A DNA stretch of 64,000 bases from Clavibacter lycopersici (lineage in GTDB: Bacteria > Actinomycetota > Actinomycetes > Actinomycetales > Microbacteriaceae): contig NZ_QWGT01000001.1 of NCBI RefSeq assembly GCF_003576405.1, positions 1 to 64,000 of the forward strand, written 5' to 3'. Under the pieces are notes generated by a model that did not search any database, had not been told where the DNA came from, and saw only the letters and a program-made list of their open reading frames with translations. A program made the translations under genes and the position numbers. Positions 1 to 10,930 of the stretch are shown here, piece by piece (within the stretch, counting starts at the first letter, position 1; every line of letters begins with the position of its first letter).

Positions 1-477
1 AGCGCGCTCGCGCTGTCGAGCCTCGCCCTCGCCGGCGCGCTCGCCATCGCGGGCCGCGCGCTCCGCGTCGTGCTCGGGATCCTCCAGGTCCTCATCGGCG
101 CGACGGTCGCGCTCACGGCCCTCGCCGCGATCGCGGGCCCCGTCCAGGCGGGCGAGGCCGCGGTCACGACCGTCACCGGGGTCGCGGGATCCGCCCCCGT
201 CGCGGACCTCGTCGTCGGCTGGACCACGACCCCGTGGGGCGTGGTCACGCTGGCCGCGGGCGTCGCGTCCGCGCTGACGGGGCTGTTCGTCGCGATCACC
301 GGACCGCGCTGGCCCACCGGCCGCTCCCGGTACGACGCGCCCGACCAGGAGCCCGCCCGCAGGATCGTCCCGCGCGAGGATCCCGTCGCCGCCTGGGACA
401 GCCTGAGCGGCGGCGCCGACCCCACCCGCCGCGAGGCCGGCGACGCGGACGACGCCCCGCCGGGCGCAGCCTCGTGA
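1..477 (+). CDS. Trp biosynthesis-associated membrane protein, 5' end outside window
   Basis: The frame is open from base 1, so the start lies upstream. The visible 158 residues hold alternating hydrophobic stretches (residues 1-45 and about 77-100), consistent with membrane helices, followed by a hydrophilic tail with a WDSLSGGADPT segment. That tail is typical of the actinobacterial membrane protein encoded between trpE and trpC. Its function is unknown; the link to tryptophan synthesis rests on gene context. It is followed by a separate promoter and then the DUF6704 gene. The family call is from recognition of the tail and its position, so it is moderately sure. Confidence 0.75.
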   Translation, partial: SALALSSLALAGALAIAGRALRVVLGILQVLIGATVALTALAAIAGPVQAGEAAVTTVTGVAGSAPVADLVVGWTTTPWGVVTLAAGVASALTGLFVAITGPRWPTGRSRYDAPDQEPARRIVPREDPVAAWDSLSGGADPTRREAGDADDAPPGAAS

Positions 478-537
478 GGGTCGGCTGACGTCCCCGCCGG
501 CCCTCCCCACGCCGACGGCCGCGCAGACGCCGCCCGG

Positions 538-543
538 TAGACT
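538..543 (+). promoter_or_regulatory. -10 box TAGACT upstream of the trpCBA segment
   Basis: TAGACT fits the actinobacterial TANNNT -10 element. It lies 37 nt before the ATG of the DUF6704 gene, and an AGGAGC ribosome binding site follows at about 570. It would let trpC, trpB and trpA be transcribed apart from the upstream trp genes. No clear -35 is seen. Confidence 0.45.
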
Positions 544-580
544 CGACCCGTCCCGACCGCACGATCCCCGAGGAGCACGC

Positions 581-823
581 ATGTCCACAGAGTCCGCAGA
601 ACCCGGCCACGGCAACTCGCCAGCGGCCTGGACGGCTGTCGTCATCATGCTCGTCGCGTTCGCCGTCGGCACCATCGCGTTCTGGTTCGCCATCGAGCCC
701 GTCGTGTGGGCGTCCGCGGTCCTCGCGATCCTCGGCTGGATCACCGGCGGCGTCATGAAGAAGATGGGCTTCGGCGTCGACGGGCACCGCACGGTCTCCA
801 CGCACTCGAAGGCACGCTCCTAG
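581..823 (+). CDS. Small membrane protein, DUF6704 (HGxSPAAW) family
   Basis: An 80-residue protein. It has a short polar N-terminus with a HGNSPAAW motif (residues 10-17), two hydrophobic helices (about 18-38 and 42-58) separated by a short acidic turn, and a basic C-terminus with a MKKMGFG segment. Small proteins of this type sit next to trpC across Actinobacteria, and their function is not known. An AGGAGC site precedes the ATG. Its stop codon TAG directly abuts the ATG of trpC, so the two are probably translated together. Whether it affects tryptophan synthesis or merely shares the operon cannot be told from sequence. Confidence 0.75.
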   Translation: MSTESAEPGHGNSPAAWTAVVIMLVAFAVGTIAFWFAIEPVVWASAVLAILGWITGGVMKKMGFGVDGHRTVSTHSKARS

Positions 824-1600
824 ATGCTGGGCGACCTCCTCGCCGGCGCCCTCGAGGACGCGGCCGCGCGCCGCGAGTCCCGTCCCCTCGCCCAGGTCGA
901 GGCCGACGCGCTCGCGCGTCCCGCGGCCCTCGACGCGCTCAGCGCCCTCGCCCCGTCCGACCGCGTGAAGATCATCGCCGAGGTCAAGCGCTCCAGCCCC
1001 TCGCGCGGCGCCCTCGCCGAGATCCCCGATCCCGCGCTCCTCGCCTCCCGCTACGAGACCGGCGGCGCGAGCGCCATCAGCGTCCTCACCGAGGGCCGCA
1101 AGTTCGGCGGCTCGCTGCACGACCTCGAGCAGGTGCGCGACACGGTGTCCATCCCCGTGCTCCGCAAGGACTTCATCGGCGAGCCGTACCAGGTGCTGGA
1201 GGCGCGCGCCTCGGGCGCCGACCTCGTGCTGCTCATCGTCGCCGCGCTCGACCAGCGGACGCTCGTCGAGCTGCACGCCCTCGTCGGGGAGCTGGGCATG
1301 ACCGCGCTCGTCGAGACGCACTCGGCCGACGAGGTCTCCCGTGCGCTCGACCTCGGCGCGCAGGTCGTCGGCGTCAACGCCAGGGACCTCACCACCTTCG
1401 AGCTCGACCGCGACCTGTTCGGCCGCCTGGCGGACTCCATCCCCGCGGGCGTCGTGCGCATCGCGGAGTCCGCGGTGAAGACCGCCGACGACGTGGCGCA
1501 CTACCGCCGCTCGGGCGCCGACGTCGTCCTGGTGGGCGAGGCGCTCGTCACGGGCGACCCCGTCCGCACGCTCTCCGAGTTCCTGGACATCCGCGCATGA
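824..1600 (+). CDS. trpC: Indole-3-glycerol-phosphate synthase
   Basis: Converts 1-(2-carboxyphenylamino)-1-deoxyribulose 5-phosphate to indole-3-glycerol phosphate in tryptophan synthesis. The 258-residue TIM barrel has the usual length. Catalytic signatures are visible: [13 protein letters not shown] (Glu53, Lys55), PVLRKDFI (Lys115), and the later GVNARDL, AESAV and LVGEALV segments that bind phosphate. The ATG follows the upstream TAG without a gap, and the end overlaps trpB by 4 nt (ATGA), so coupling is likely. trpD and trpF are not in view. No oddities. Confidence 0.97.
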   Translation: MLGDLLAGALEDAAARRESRPLAQVEADALARPAALDALSALAPSDRVKIIAEVKRSSPSRGALAEIPDPALLASRYETGGASAISVLTEGRKFGGSLHDLEQVRDTVSIPVLRKDFIGEPYQVLEARASGADLVLLIVAALDQRTLVELHALVGELGMTALVETHSADEVSRALDLGAQVVGVNARDLTTFELDRDLFGRLADSIPAGVVRIAESAVKTADDVAHYRRSGADVVLVGEALVTGDPVRTLSEFLDIRA

Positions 1601-2811
1601 CCGACCTGCGCAGCGTGACCGGCCCCTACTTCGGCGACTTCGGCGGGCGCTACGTGCCCGAGTCGCTCGTCGCCGCCCTCGACGAGCTCTCCACCGCGTG
1701 GGACGAGCTCAAGGTCGACCCGGCGTTCATCGCCGAGCTGCAGGAGCTGCACCGCACCTACACCGGCCGCCCGTCGCTCATCACGGAGGTGCCGCGGTTC
1801 GCCGAGCACGCCGGCGGCGCGCGCATCATCCTCAAGCGCGAGGACCTCAACCACACCGGCTCGCACAAGATCAACAACGTGCTCGGCCAGGCGCTGCTCA
1901 CCAAGAAGATCGGCAAGAAGCGGATCATCGCGGAGACGGGCGCGGGCCAGCACGGCGTCGCGACCGCCACGGCCGCCGCCCTCTTCGGCCTGGACTGCGT
2001 CATCTACATGGGCGAGGTCGACACCGAGCGCCAGGCGCTGAACGTGGCCCGCATGCGGCTGCTCGGCGCCGAGGTCATCCCGGTCCGCTCGGGATCCCGC
2101 ACGCTCAAGGACGCCATCAACGACGCCATGCGCGACTGGGTCACCAACGTCGAGACCACGAACTACGTCTTCGGCACGGTCGCGGGCCCGCATCCGTTCC
2201 CGGCCATGGTGCGCGACCTGCAGAAGGTCATCGGCGAGGAGGCGCGCGAGCAGGTCCTCGCGCTCACCGGCCGGCTGCCCGACGCCGTCGCCGCGTGCGT
2301 CGGCGGCGGATCCAACGCCATCGGAATCTTCCACGCGTTCCTCGACGACGCCGACGTGGCCCTCTACGGCTTCGAGGCCGGCGGCGACGGCGCGGACACC
2401 CCGCGCACCGCCGCCACCATCACGAAGGGCCGCCCCGGCATGCTGCACGGCGCGCGCAGCTACCTCCTGCAGGACGAGGACGGCCAGACCATCGACTCGC
2501 ACTCCATCTCCGCGGGCCTCGACTACCCGGGCGTCGGCCCGGAGCACTCCTGGCTGTCGGACCTCGGCCGCGCGTCGTACCGTCCCGTCACGGACGACCA
2601 GGCCATGAGCGCGCTGCGCCTCCTGAGCCGCACCGAGGGCATCATCCCGGCCATCGAGTCGGCGCACGCCCTGGCCGGCGCGCTCGAGCTCGGACGGGAG
2701 CTCGGCCCGGAGTCGATCATCCTGGTCAACCTCAGCGGCCGCGGCGATAAGGACATGGAGACCGCGGGGAAGTACTTCGACCTCATCGACGCCGGGGCGG
2801 AGCAGTCGTGA
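1597..2811 (+). CDS. trpB: Tryptophan synthase beta subunit
   Basis: PLP enzyme joining indole and serine to give tryptophan; works as an alpha2-beta2 complex with TrpA. The 404 residues match the family. The start is the ATG in the ATGA overlap with trpC, since [20 protein letters not shown] is the standard N-terminus. Lys91 in HTGSHKINN is the expected PLP lysine; ETGAGQHG and the GGGSNAIG phosphate-binding loop follow. It ends in a GTGA overlap with trpA, typical of the tight alpha/beta pair. Confidence 0.98.
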   Translation: MTDLRSVTGPYFGDFGGRYVPESLVAALDELSTAWDELKVDPAFIAELQELHRTYTGRPSLITEVPRFAEHAGGARIILKREDLNHTGSHKINNVLGQALLTKKIGKKRIIAETGAGQHGVATATAAALFGLDCVIYMGEVDTERQALNVARMRLLGAEVIPVRSGSRTLKDAINDAMRDWVTNVETTNYVFGTVAGPHPFPAMVRDLQKVIGEEAREQVLALTGRLPDAVAACVGGGSNAIGIFHAFLDDADVALYGFEAGGDGADTPRTAATITKGRPGMLHGARSYLLQDEDGQTIDSHSISAGLDYPGVGPEHSWLSDLGRASYRPVTDDQAMSALRLLSRTEGIIPAIESAHALAGALELGRELGPESIILVNLSGRGDKDMETAGKYFDLIDAGAEQS

Positions 2812-3626
2812 CCGCGGCAGCCCACGCGGCCGCGCCCACGGGCAGCCCCGTCGAGCGCGCCATCGCCCTCCGCCGCGAGCAGGGGTCGGGCGCCCTCGTC
2901 GGCTACCTCCCCGTCGGCTTCCCGGACGTCGCCACGAGCATCGAGGCCGCCGTCGCGCTCGTCGAGAACGGCGTCGACGTCATCGAGCTCGGCCTCCCGT
3001 ACAGCGATCCCGTGATGGACGGCCCCGTCATCCAGCGCGCCACGCAGACGGCCCTCGCTCAGGGCTTCCGCCTCCGCGACGGCTTCGACGCCCTGCACGC
3101 GATCACGCAGCGCGTGGACGCCCCCGTCCTGCTGATGACCTACTGGAACCCCGTCGTGCAGTACGGCGTGGAGCGCTTCGCGGACGACATCGTCGCCGCG
3201 GGCGGCGCCGGCCTCATCACGCCCGACCTCATCCCGGACGAGGGCGCCGATTGGCTGGCCGCGTCCGAGCGCACCGGCCTCGACCGCGTCTTCCTCGCGG
3301 CCCCGTCCTCCAGCGAGGCGCGCCTGCACCAGGCGGTCGAGCGCAGCCGCGGGTTCGTCTACGCCGTCTCGACCATGGGCATCACGGGCGCGCGCCAGGA
3401 CGTCGACCAGGCCGCTCGCGGTCTCGTGTCGCGCCTGCGCGACGCGGGATCCACGAGCGCGTGCGTCGGCATCGGGATCTCCACGGGCGACCAGGTGCGC
3501 GAGGTCCTCGGCTACGCCGACGGCGCCATCGTCGGGTCGGCCCTCGTGGCGGCCCTCGCCGACGGCGGGGTGCCCGGCGTCGCCCGCGCCGCGGCCGATC
3601 TCGCGCGGGGAACCGCGCTACAGTAG
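2808..3626 (+). CDS. trpA: Tryptophan synthase alpha subunit
   Basis: Cleaves indole-3-glycerol phosphate to indole and glyceraldehyde 3-phosphate and channels indole to TrpB. It is a 272-residue TIM barrel. Catalytic residues are Glu60 in [11 protein letters not shown] and Asp71 in VMDGPVIQ. The GTG start overlaps the trpB stop (GTGA). The first 15 residues are alanine-rich and probably disordered. The trp cluster ends here and lgt follows. Confidence 0.97.
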   Translation: MTAAAHAAAPTGSPVERAIALRREQGSGALVGYLPVGFPDVATSIEAAVALVENGVDVIELGLPYSDPVMDGPVIQRATQTALAQGFRLRDGFDALHAITQRVDAPVLLMTYWNPVVQYGVERFADDIVAAGGAGLITPDLIPDEGADWLAASERTGLDRVFLAAPSSSEARLHQAVERSRGFVYAVSTMGITGARQDVDQAARGLVSRLRDAGSTSACVGIGISTGDQVREVLGYADGAIVGSALVAALADGGVPGVARAAADLARGTALQ

Positions 3627-3697
3627 CCCCCGGCCCGCGGTCCCGCCGCGCCCGCCGAATCCCCTGCGAAAGTGAGCGCCATCCGTTGTTCGCCCCG

Positions 3698-4720
3698 ATG
3701 AGCATCCCCAGCCCGGATCCGTCCGACACCCGGTTCGACGTCACGGCGTGGCTCCAGGGCCTCGGCATCGACCTGCCGCTCACCTTCGTCATCCACGCCT
3801 ACGCGGTGTGCATCCTCGTCGGCATCCTCATCGCGGCGTACCTCACGAACCGCCGCCTGGTGGCGCGGGGTGTCGAGTCCGGCACGGTCATCGACTTCAC
3901 GCTGTGCGCGCTCGTCCTCGGCATCGTCGGAGCGCGCGCGTTCCACGTGCTCACGCACCCCGGCGACTACTTCTACGAGGGCGCGAACCTGTGGCGCGTG
4001 CTCTACGTCTGGGAGGGCGGCATCGCCATCTTCGGCGCGCTCATCGGCGGCGCAGTGGGCGTCTGGCTCGGATCCAAGTGGACCGGTGTCCGCTTCTGGA
4101 CCTTCGCCGACGCGCTGGCCCCCGGCCTCCTCCTGGCGCAGGCCGCCGGCCGCATGGGCAACTACTTCAACCAGGAGCTGTTCGGCACGCCCACCACGCT
4201 GCCCTGGGGCCTCGAGGTCGACCCGACCAACGCGGCCTTCCCGGCCGGGCTCCCCGCCGGCACGCTGTTCCACCCGACGTTCCTCTACGAGATCGTCTGG
4301 AACGTCGCCGGTGCGCTCCTCATCATCGTGCTCGGCCGCGCCGTGCGCCTGCAGTGGGGCCGCGGCCTCGCCGTCTACCTCATGTGGTACGGACTCGGGC
4401 GCATGGTCTTCGAGTCGATCCGCATCGACCCGAGCGAGATCTTCTTCGGCATCCGCACCAACGTCTGGGCCGCGTTCTTCGCCGTCGCGCTCGGCCTCGT
4501 CCTCTTCATCGTGCAGACCCGGCGCCACGTCGGCAGCGAGCCGAGCCCGTACCTGCCGGGCCGCACCCCGGATGACGTAAGCGCCCGCGCGAAGGCGGGT
4601 CGCGACGGGGAGGTAGCATCGGTGTACACGGATTCGGACTTCACCGACGGCGACGACGATCGGGCTTCCACCGGGTCGGACTCCCACGCTCTCACCGCCA
4701 CAAGCGGACGCGGCGCCTAG
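3698..4720 (+). CDS. lgt: Prolipoprotein diacylglyceryl transferase
   Basis: Transfers diacylglycerol from phosphatidylglycerol to the lipobox cysteine of prolipoproteins in the cytoplasmic membrane. The 340-residue protein has about seven hydrophobic helices, the family core [15 protein letters not shown] near residues 148-162, [10 protein letters not shown], and HPTFLYE. A charged tail of about 60 residues after the last helix is common in actinobacterial Lgt. ATG at 3698 is chosen; an in-frame TTG at 3686 would add four residues and cannot be excluded. A possible -10 box TACAGT lies at 3619-3624. Lgt beside trp genes is a frequent actinobacterial arrangement. Confidence 0.95.
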   Translation: MSIPSPDPSDTRFDVTAWLQGLGIDLPLTFVIHAYAVCILVGILIAAYLTNRRLVARGVESGTVIDFTLCALVLGIVGARAFHVLTHPGDYFYEGANLWRVLYVWEGGIAIFGALIGGAVGVWLGSKWTGVRFWTFADALAPGLLLAQAAGRMGNYFNQELFGTPTTLPWGLEVDPTNAAFPAGLPAGTLFHPTFLYEIVWNVAGALLIIVLGRAVRLQWGRGLAVYLMWYGLGRMVFESIRIDPSEIFFGIRTNVWAAFFAVALGLVLFIVQTRRHVGSEPSPYLPGRTPDDVSARAKAGRDGEVASVYTDSDFTDGDDDRASTGSDSHALTATSGRGA

Positions 4721-4821
4721 TCCCCAGCGCGGGCACCCCCGCGGTCACCGCCTCCTCCTGCGAGGCGGTCCCCACCACAGGGCCAGCGACGTCCCTCCGC
4801 AGTGCATCTAGGACGGTTCCC

Positions 4822-7800
4822 ATGGCGTTCTCCTCCACCTCCCCTCCCGGCGGCTCGTTCCCCGCGAAGCAGGGCCTCTACGACCCGGCGTTCGAGAAGG
4901 ACGCGTGCGGCCTGGCCATGGTGGCCACCCTGCGCGGCACCCCCGGCCACGACATCATCGTCAACGCGCTCGACGCGCTCCGGAACCTCGAGCACCGCGG
5001 CGCCATCGGCTCCGACGCGGGCACGGGCGACGGCGCCGGGATCATGACGCAGATCCCCGACGAGTTCCTCCGCGGCGTCGTGGGCTTCGACCTGCCGCCG
5101 ATGGGGGAGTACGCCGTCGGCATGGCCTTCCTGCCCACGGACGACGCCGAGCGCGAGGAGCTGCAGGCCGGCGTCGAGCGCATCGCGGGCGACGAGCGCC
5201 TGCGCGTCCTCGGCTGGCGCGAGGTCCCCGTGGACCCGTCGCACCTGGGCAACCTGGCGCGCAAGGCCATGCCCGCGTTCCGCCAGCTCTTCCTGGCATC
5301 CGACGCCGTGCAGCCGTCCGACCGTCCGTCCGGGCTCGCCCTCGACCGCCTCGCCTTCCGCCTGCGCAAGCGCGCGGAGCGGGAGCTCGGCGCGTACTTC
5401 ATCTCGCTGTCCTCGCGCACGCTCGTGTACAAGGGCATGGTCACCACGCTCCAGCTGGAGCCGTTCTACCCGGACCTCTCCGACGAGCGCTTCGCCTCCA
5501 AGCTCGCCATCGTCCACTCGCGCTACTCCACGAACACGTTCCCGTCGTGGCCCCTCGCGCAGCCGCTGCGGATGATGGCGCACAACGGCGAGATCAACAC
5601 CGTCGCGGGCAACCGCAACTGGATGCGCGCCCGCCAGTCCCAGCTCGAGTCGGAGCTGCTCGGCGACCTCTCGCCGCTGATGCCGATCGTCACGCCCGGC
5701 GCGAGCGACTCCGCGTCCTTCGACGAGGTGCTCGAGCTCCTCAGCCTGAGCGGCCGCAGCCTGCCGCACGCGATGATGATGATGGTCCCCGAGGCGTGGG
5801 AGAAGCAGACGGACATCGACCCCGTCCGCCGCGACTTCTACGAGTACCACTCCATGGTCATGGAGCCGTGGGACGGCCCGGCCGCGCTCACCTTCACCGA
5901 CGGCACGCTCGTCGGCGCGACCCTCGACCGCAACGGGCTGCGCCCGGGCCGCTACCTCGTCACGCACGACGGCCTCGTCGTGCTCGGCAGCGAGATCGGC
6001 GTGCTCGAGATCGACCCGGCCCGCATCGCCCGCAAGGGCCGCCTGCGTCCGGGCAAGATGTTCCTCGTCGACACCGAGGCCGGCCGCATCATCGAGGACG
6101 ACGAGATCAAGTCCGAGCTCGCCGCCAGCGCGCCGTGGGGCGAGTGGCTGGAGAACCGCATCCACCTGGCCGACCTGCCGGAGCGCGAGCACGTCGTGCA
6201 CACGCCCGCCTCCGTCGTCCGTCGCCAGCGCACCTTCGGCTACACCGAGGAGGAGGTGCGGATGCTCCTCATGCCCATGGCGAAGGTCGGCGCAGAGCCC
6301 CTCGGCGCCATGGGGTCGGACACGCCCATCGCGGTGCTCTCGCAGCGCCCGCGCCTGCTGTTCGACTACTTCACGCAGCAGTTCGCGCAGGTCACGAACC
6401 CGCCGCTCGACTCCATCCGCGAGGAGGTCGTCACCAGCCTCCGCCTCGGCCTCGGCCCGCAGCGCAACCTCCTCGACGCCGGACCCGAGCACACCAAGCA
6501 GGTCGTGCTCGACTTCCCGGTCATCGACAACGACGAGCTCGCGAAGGTCATCCACATCGACCACCGCCCGGGCAGCCGCACCACCACGATCGTGAGCGGC
6601 CTCTACCGGGTCGACGACGGTCCGCTCGCCATGCAGAAGCGCATCGACGCCATGTGCGACGAGGTCGACCGCGCGATCGCGCACGGCGCGCAGTTCATCG
6701 TCCTGTCGGACCGCGACTCCAACCGCGACCTCGCGCCCATCCCGTCGCTGCTCATGATCGCCGCCGTGCACCACCACCTCATCCGCAAGCAGACCCGCAT
6801 GAAGGTCGGCATCGTGGTCGAGGCCGGCGACGTGCGCGAGGTGCACCACATCGCGCTGCTGATCGGCTACGGCGCCTCCGCCGTCAACCCGTACCTGGCC
6901 ATGGAGTCGTGCGAGGACCTCGTCCGCAGCGGCATGCTCACGGGCGTGAGCCCGGAGAAGGCCACGCGCAACCTCATCAAGGGGCTCGGCAAGGGCGTCC
7001 TGAAGATCATGTCCAAGATGGGCATCTCCACGGTCTCCTCCTATGCCGGCGCGCAGTGCTTCGAGGCCGTCGGCCTGTCGCAGGACCTCGTCGACCAGTA
7101 CTTCTCGGGCACCACCACGCGCCTCGGCGGCGTCGGCATCGACGTCATCGCGGCCGAGAACGCCGCGCGCCACCGCAGCGCCTACCCGACCGACGGAGCC
7201 GTGCTCTCCCACGAGCGCCTGCAGACGGGCGGCGAGTACCAGTGGCGCCGCGACGGATCCCCGCACCTGTTCAACCCGGACACGATCTTCCGGCTGCAGC
7301 ACGCCACGCGCACCCGCAGGTACGACATCTTCCGCGAGTACACGTCCATGGTCGACGCGCAGTCCAAGGACCTCATGACCCTCCGCGGCATGTTCACGCT
7401 GCGCACGGGCACGCGTCCGCCCGTGCCGCTCGACGAGGTCGAGTCCATCTCCGACATCGTGAAGCGCTTCTCCACCGGCGCGATGAGCTACGGCTCGATC
7501 TCCGAGGAGGCGCACGAGACCCTCGCGATCGCGATGAACCGCCTGGGCGCGAAGTCGAACACGGGCGAGGGCGGCGAGAACGTGGAGCGCCTGCTCGACC
7601 CCGAGCGCCGCAGCTCCATCAAGCAGGTCGCATCGGGGCGCTTCGGCGTCACGAGCATGTACCTCACGCACGCGGACGACATCCAGATCAAGCTCGCGCA
7701 GGGCGCCAAGCCCGGCGAGGGCGGCCAGCTGCCGCCCGGCAAGGTCTACCCGTGGGTCGCCCGCACGCGCCACGCGACCGCGGGCGTCGGCCTCATCTCG

Positions 7801-9393
7801 CCGCCGCCGCACCACGACATCTACTCGATCGAGGACCTCAAGCAGCTGATCTTCGACCTCAAGCGCGCGAACCCGTCCGCCCGGATCCACACGAAGCTCG
7901 TCAGCCAGTCGGGCATCGGCGCGGTCGCGGCGGGCGTGGCGAAGGCGCTGAGCGACGTGATCCTCGTCTCGGGCCACGACGGCGGCACGGGCGCGAGCCC
8001 CGTCAACTCGCTCAAGCACGCGGGCACCCCGTGGGAGCTCGGCCTCGCCGAGACGCAGCAGACGCTCCGCCTCAACGGCATGCGCGACCGGGTGGTCGTG
8101 CAGGTCGACGGGCAGATGAAGTCCGGCCGCGACGTCATCGTCGGCGCCCTGCTCGGGGCCGAGGAGTTCGGCTTCGCCACGGCGCCGCTCGTGGTGTCGG
8201 GCTGCATCATGATGCGCGTCTGCCACCTCGACACCTGCCCGGTCGGCGTCGCCACGCAGAACCCGGAGCTGCGCAAGCGCTTCCCCGGCAAGGCCGACCA
8301 CGTCGTCAACTTCTTCGAGTTCATCGCGCAGGAGGTGCGCGAGCACCTCGCCGCGCTCGGCTACCGCTCGCTCGACGAGATCGTGGGCCGCAACGACCTG
8401 CTCGGCGTCGAGGACGCGGTCGACCACTGGAAGGCGTCGGGCCTCGACCTCTCGCCGATCCTCGTGGGGCCGAACTTCGCGGACGACGAGCCCAGGAAGC
8501 ACGGCCGGTCCCAGGACCACGAGCTCGAGGCGCACTTCGACAACGAGCTCATCCGCCTCAGCCGCGACGTTCTCGACCACGGGGGCCGGGTCGAGATCGA
8601 CCTGCCCGTGCGGAACACGGCGCGCGCGGTCGGCACCATGCTCGGCCACCTCGTCACGAAGGCCCACGGCGAGGACGGCCTGCCGACGGGATCCATCGAC
8701 GTCACGCTGCGCGGGTCAGCCGGCCAGTCCTTCGGGGCGTTCATGCCGTCGGGGATCACGCTGCGCCTCGTCGGCGACAGCAACGACTACCTCGGCAAGG
8801 GCCTCTCGGGCGGCGACATCGTCGTGCGGCCCGACGAGAGGGCCGGCTTCCCCGCGGAGGAGAACGTCATCGCGGGCAACGTCATCGGCTACGGCGCCAC
8901 CCAGGGCACCATGTTCATCCGCGGCATGGTGGGGGAGCGGTTCCTCGTCCGCAACTCCGGCGCGACCGCGGTCGTCGAGGCCGTGGGCGACCACGCGCTC
9001 GAGTACATGACCGGCGGGCTCGCGCTCGTCCTCGGCGGCACCGGCCGGAACATCGGCGCGGGCATGTCGGGCGGCACGGCGTACGTGATCGACCTCGACC
9101 GCGACCGCATCAACACCGACGCCCTCGCCTCGGGCGAGCTCGAGCTGCACCCGCTCGGGAGCGCCGACGCCGAGATCGTGCTCGACCTCCTCCGCCGGCA
9201 CCTCGCCGAGACCGGATCCACCGTGGCGGAGCGCCTGCTCGCCGACCCGGAGACCTCCATGGAACGCTTCACCAAGATCCTGCCGCGGGACTACGCGGCC
9301 GTCCTCGCCACCCGGCAGACCGCGGTGGACGAGGGACTCGACCCCGACGGCGACGTCGCCTGGAAGCGCATCCTGGAGGTGACCGGTGGCTGA
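4822..9393 (+). CDS. gltB: Glutamate synthase (NADPH) large subunit
   Basis: Hydrolyses glutamine and passes ammonia to 2-oxoglutarate to make glutamate, with GltD supplying electrons. The 1523 residues match full-length GltB. A short propeptide precedes the catalytic Cys29 (DACGLAMVA), so N-terminal processing is expected. Glutaminase motifs HSRYSTNT and NGEINT follow, then the synthase barrel (GGTGASP). The 3Fe-4S ligands are Cys1128, Cys1134 and Cys1139 in the [11 protein letters not shown] region, and a C-terminal beta-helix ([15 protein letters not shown]) closes the protein. It overlaps gltD by 8 nt. Confidence 0.98.
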   Translation: MAFSSTSPPGGSFPAKQGLYDPAFEKDACGLAMVATLRGTPGHDIIVNALDALRNLEHRGAIGSDAGTGDGAGIMTQIPDEFLRGVVGFDLPPMGEYAVGMAFLPTDDAEREELQAGVERIAGDERLRVLGWREVPVDPSHLGNLARKAMPAFRQLFLASDAVQPSDRPSGLALDRLAFRLRKRAERELGAYFISLSSRTLVYKGMVTTLQLEPFYPDLSDERFASKLAIVHSRYSTNTFPSWPLAQPLRMMAHNGEINTVAGNRNWMRARQSQLESELLGDLSPLMPIVTPGASDSASFDEVLELLSLSGRSLPHAMMMMVPEAWEKQTDIDPVRRDFYEYHSMVMEPWDGPAALTFTDGTLVGATLDRNGLRPGRYLVTHDGLVVLGSEIGVLEIDPARIARKGRLRPGKMFLVDTEAGRIIEDDEIKSELAASAPWGEWLENRIHLADLPEREHVVHTPASVVRRQRTFGYTEEEVRMLLMPMAKVGAEPLGAMGSDTPIAVLSQRPRLLFDYFTQQFAQVTNPPLDSIREEVVTSLRLGLGPQRNLLDAGPEHTKQVVLDFPVIDNDELAKVIHIDHRPGSRTTTIVSGLYRVDDGPLAMQKRIDAMCDEVDRAIAHGAQFIVLSDRDSNRDLAPIPSLLMIAAVHHHLIRKQTRMKVGIVVEAGDVREVHHIALLIGYGASAVNPYLAMESCEDLVRSGMLTGVSPEKATRNLIKGLGKGVLKIMSKMGISTVSSYAGAQCFEAVGLSQDLVDQYFSGTTTRLGGVGIDVIAAENAARHRSAYPTDGAVLSHERLQTGGEYQWRRDGSPHLFNPDTIFRLQHATRTRRYDIFREYTSMVDAQSKDLMTLRGMFTLRTGTRPPVPLDEVESISDIVKRFSTGAMSYGSISEEAHETLAIAMNRLGAKSNTGEGGENVERLLDPERRSSIKQVASGRFGVTSMYLTHADDIQIKLAQGAKPGEGGQLPPGKVYPWVARTRHATAGVGLISPPPHHDIYSIEDLKQLIFDLKRANPSARIHTKLVSQSGIGAVAAGVAKALSDVILVSGHDGGTGASPVNSLKHAGTPWELGLAETQQTLRLNGMRDRVVVQVDGQMKSGRDVIVGALLGAEEFGFATAPLVVSGCIMMRVCHLDTCPVGVATQNPELRKRFPGKADHVVNFFEFIAQEVREHLAALGYRSLDEIVGRNDLLGVEDAVDHWKASGLDLSPILVGPNFADDEPRKHGRSQDHELEAHFDNELIRLSRDVLDHGGRVEIDLPVRNTARAVGTMLGHLVTKAHGEDGLPTGSIDVTLRGSAGQSFGAFMPSGITLRLVGDSNDYLGKGLSGGDIVVRPDERAGFPAEENVIAGNVIGYGATQGTMFIRGMVGERFLVRNSGATAVVEAVGDHALEYMTGGLALVLGGTGRNIGAGMSGGTAYVIDLDRDRINTDALASGELELHPLGSADAEIVLDLLRRHLAETGSTVAERLLADPETSMERFTKILPRDYAAVLATRQTAVDEGLDPDGDVAWKRILEVTGG

Positions 9394-10843
9394 CCCCAAG
9401 GGCTTCCTCAAGGTGACGGAGCGCGAGCTCCCCAAGCGCCGACCCGTCTCGGTGCGGCTCATGGACTGGAAGGAGGTGTACGAGCAGCAGGAGCGCGGCG
9501 AGCTCGTGCGCCAGGCCGGCCGGTGCATGGACTGCGGCATCCCGTTCTGCCACCAGGGGTGCCCGCTGGGCAACCTCATCCCGGAGTGGAACGACCTCAC
9601 GTGGCGCGGCGAGGGCCGCCAGGCCATCGAGCGCCTGCATGCCACGAACAACTTCCCGGAGTTCACCGGCCGGCTGTGCCCCGCGCCGTGCGAGAGCTCG
9701 TGCGTGCTCGGCATCAACCAGCCGCCCGTGACGATCAAGCAGGTCGAGGTGTCGATCATCGACGACGCCTTCCAGAACGGCTGGGTCGAGCCGCACCCGC
9801 CCGAGCGCCTCACGGGCAAGACCGTGGCGGTCGTGGGATCCGGCCCCGCCGGCCTCGCGGCTGCCCAGCAGCTCACGCGCGCCGGGCACACGGTCGCCGT
9901 CTTCGAGCGCGACGACCGCATCGGCGGCCTGCTGCGCTACGGGATCCCCGACTTCAAGATGGAGAAGCGCCACCTCGAGGCGCGCCTCGCCCAGATGACG
10001 GCCGAGGGCACCCGCTTCCGCGCCGGCGTCGACATCGGCAAGGACATCACCTGGTCCGACCTGCGGCTGCGCTACGACGCGGTCGTGGTCTGCACGGGCG
10101 CGCTGGTGCCCCGCGACCTCGACATCCCGGGGCGCGACGTCGACGGCGTCCACTTCGCCATGGACTACCTGCGCCAGTCGAACCACGCGACGGCAGGCGA
10201 CCAGGTGCCCGAGCAGATCCACGCGGAGGGCAAGCACGTCGTCGTCCTCGGCGGCGGCGACACCGGCGCCGACTGCATCGGCACCGCGCACCGCCAGAAG
10301 GCGGCGTCCGTCACCAACCTCGCCATCGGCCAGCAGCCGCCGGCGGAGCGCCGCCCCGACCAGCCGTGGCCCACGTACCCGACCCTCTTCGAGGTGTCGA
10401 GCGCGCACGAGGAGGGCGGCGAGCGCCACTACCTCGCGACCACGGTCGAGTTCCTGAAGGACGACGACGGGCACGTCCGCGCCGTCCGCGTCGCCGAGAC
10501 CGAGTTCCGCGACGGCCGACGCGTGCCGAAGTCGGGCACCGAGCGCGAGATCCCCGCCGACCTCGTGCTCCTCGCGCTCGGCTTCACCGGTCCCGAGAAG
10601 GACGCCCTGGAGAGCCAGCTCGCGGTCCCCTTCGACGAGCGCGGCAACGTCGCGCGCGGCGAGGACTACCAGACCGACCAGGCCGGCGTCTTCGTCGCCG
10701 GCGACGCGGGCCGCGGCCAGTCGCTCATCGTGTGGGCCATCGCGGAGGGACGTTCAGCGGCCTCCGCCGTCGACCGGTACCTTGAGGGGGACACGGAGCT
10801 CCCGTTCCCGGTCCGTCCCACGGATCGCGCTCTCTCCATCTGA
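9386..10843 (+). CDS. gltD: Glutamate synthase small subunit
   Basis: FAD/NADPH subunit feeding electrons to GltB. 485 residues. Two cysteine clusters at the N-terminus ([14 protein letters not shown] near residue 47 and CPAPCESSC near 98) bind 4Fe-4S centres. [11 protein letters not shown] (about residue 150) is the FAD site and [12 protein letters not shown] (about residue 287) the NADPH site. The GTG start lies inside the end of gltB, in a different frame; the N-terminus [13 protein letters not shown] is the standard one. No downstream terminator is evident before pyk. Confidence 0.98.
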   Translation: MADPKGFLKVTERELPKRRPVSVRLMDWKEVYEQQERGELVRQAGRCMDCGIPFCHQGCPLGNLIPEWNDLTWRGEGRQAIERLHATNNFPEFTGRLCPAPCESSCVLGINQPPVTIKQVEVSIIDDAFQNGWVEPHPPERLTGKTVAVVGSGPAGLAAAQQLTRAGHTVAVFERDDRIGGLLRYGIPDFKMEKRHLEARLAQMTAEGTRFRAGVDIGKDITWSDLRLRYDAVVVCTGALVPRDLDIPGRDVDGVHFAMDYLRQSNHATAGDQVPEQIHAEGKHVVVLGGGDTGADCIGTAHRQKAASVTNLAIGQQPPAERRPDQPWPTYPTLFEVSSAHEEGGERHYLATTVEFLKDDDGHVRAVRVAETEFRDGRRVPKSGTEREIPADLVLLALGFTGPEKDALESQLAVPFDERGNVARGEDYQTDQAGVFVAGDAGRGQSLIVWAIAEGRSAASAVDRYLEGDTELPFPVRPTDRALSI

Positions 10844-10930
10844 CCCGGCCGCCGCGCCATGCGCGCGCTGCCGCGACCACTCACCCGAACCGCGTCCGTG
10901 TGCGACGCAGAAACGCGAGACAGACAGAGC

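Noticed and set aside
4747-4769. Hairpin before gltB as a riboswitch or attenuator
   Set aside because: An 8-bp stem without a second alternative structure or any known aptamer core. It may be a weak terminator for lgt.
4717-8667. Very long open frame on the minus strand opposite gltB (over 1300 codons)
   Set aside because: It is a mirror of gltB: the high GC at third codon positions removes stops from the opposite strand. The product is His/Arg/Asp/Val-rich with no recognisable domain. Similar frames oppose uvrA, uvrB, uvrC, tkt and sufB.
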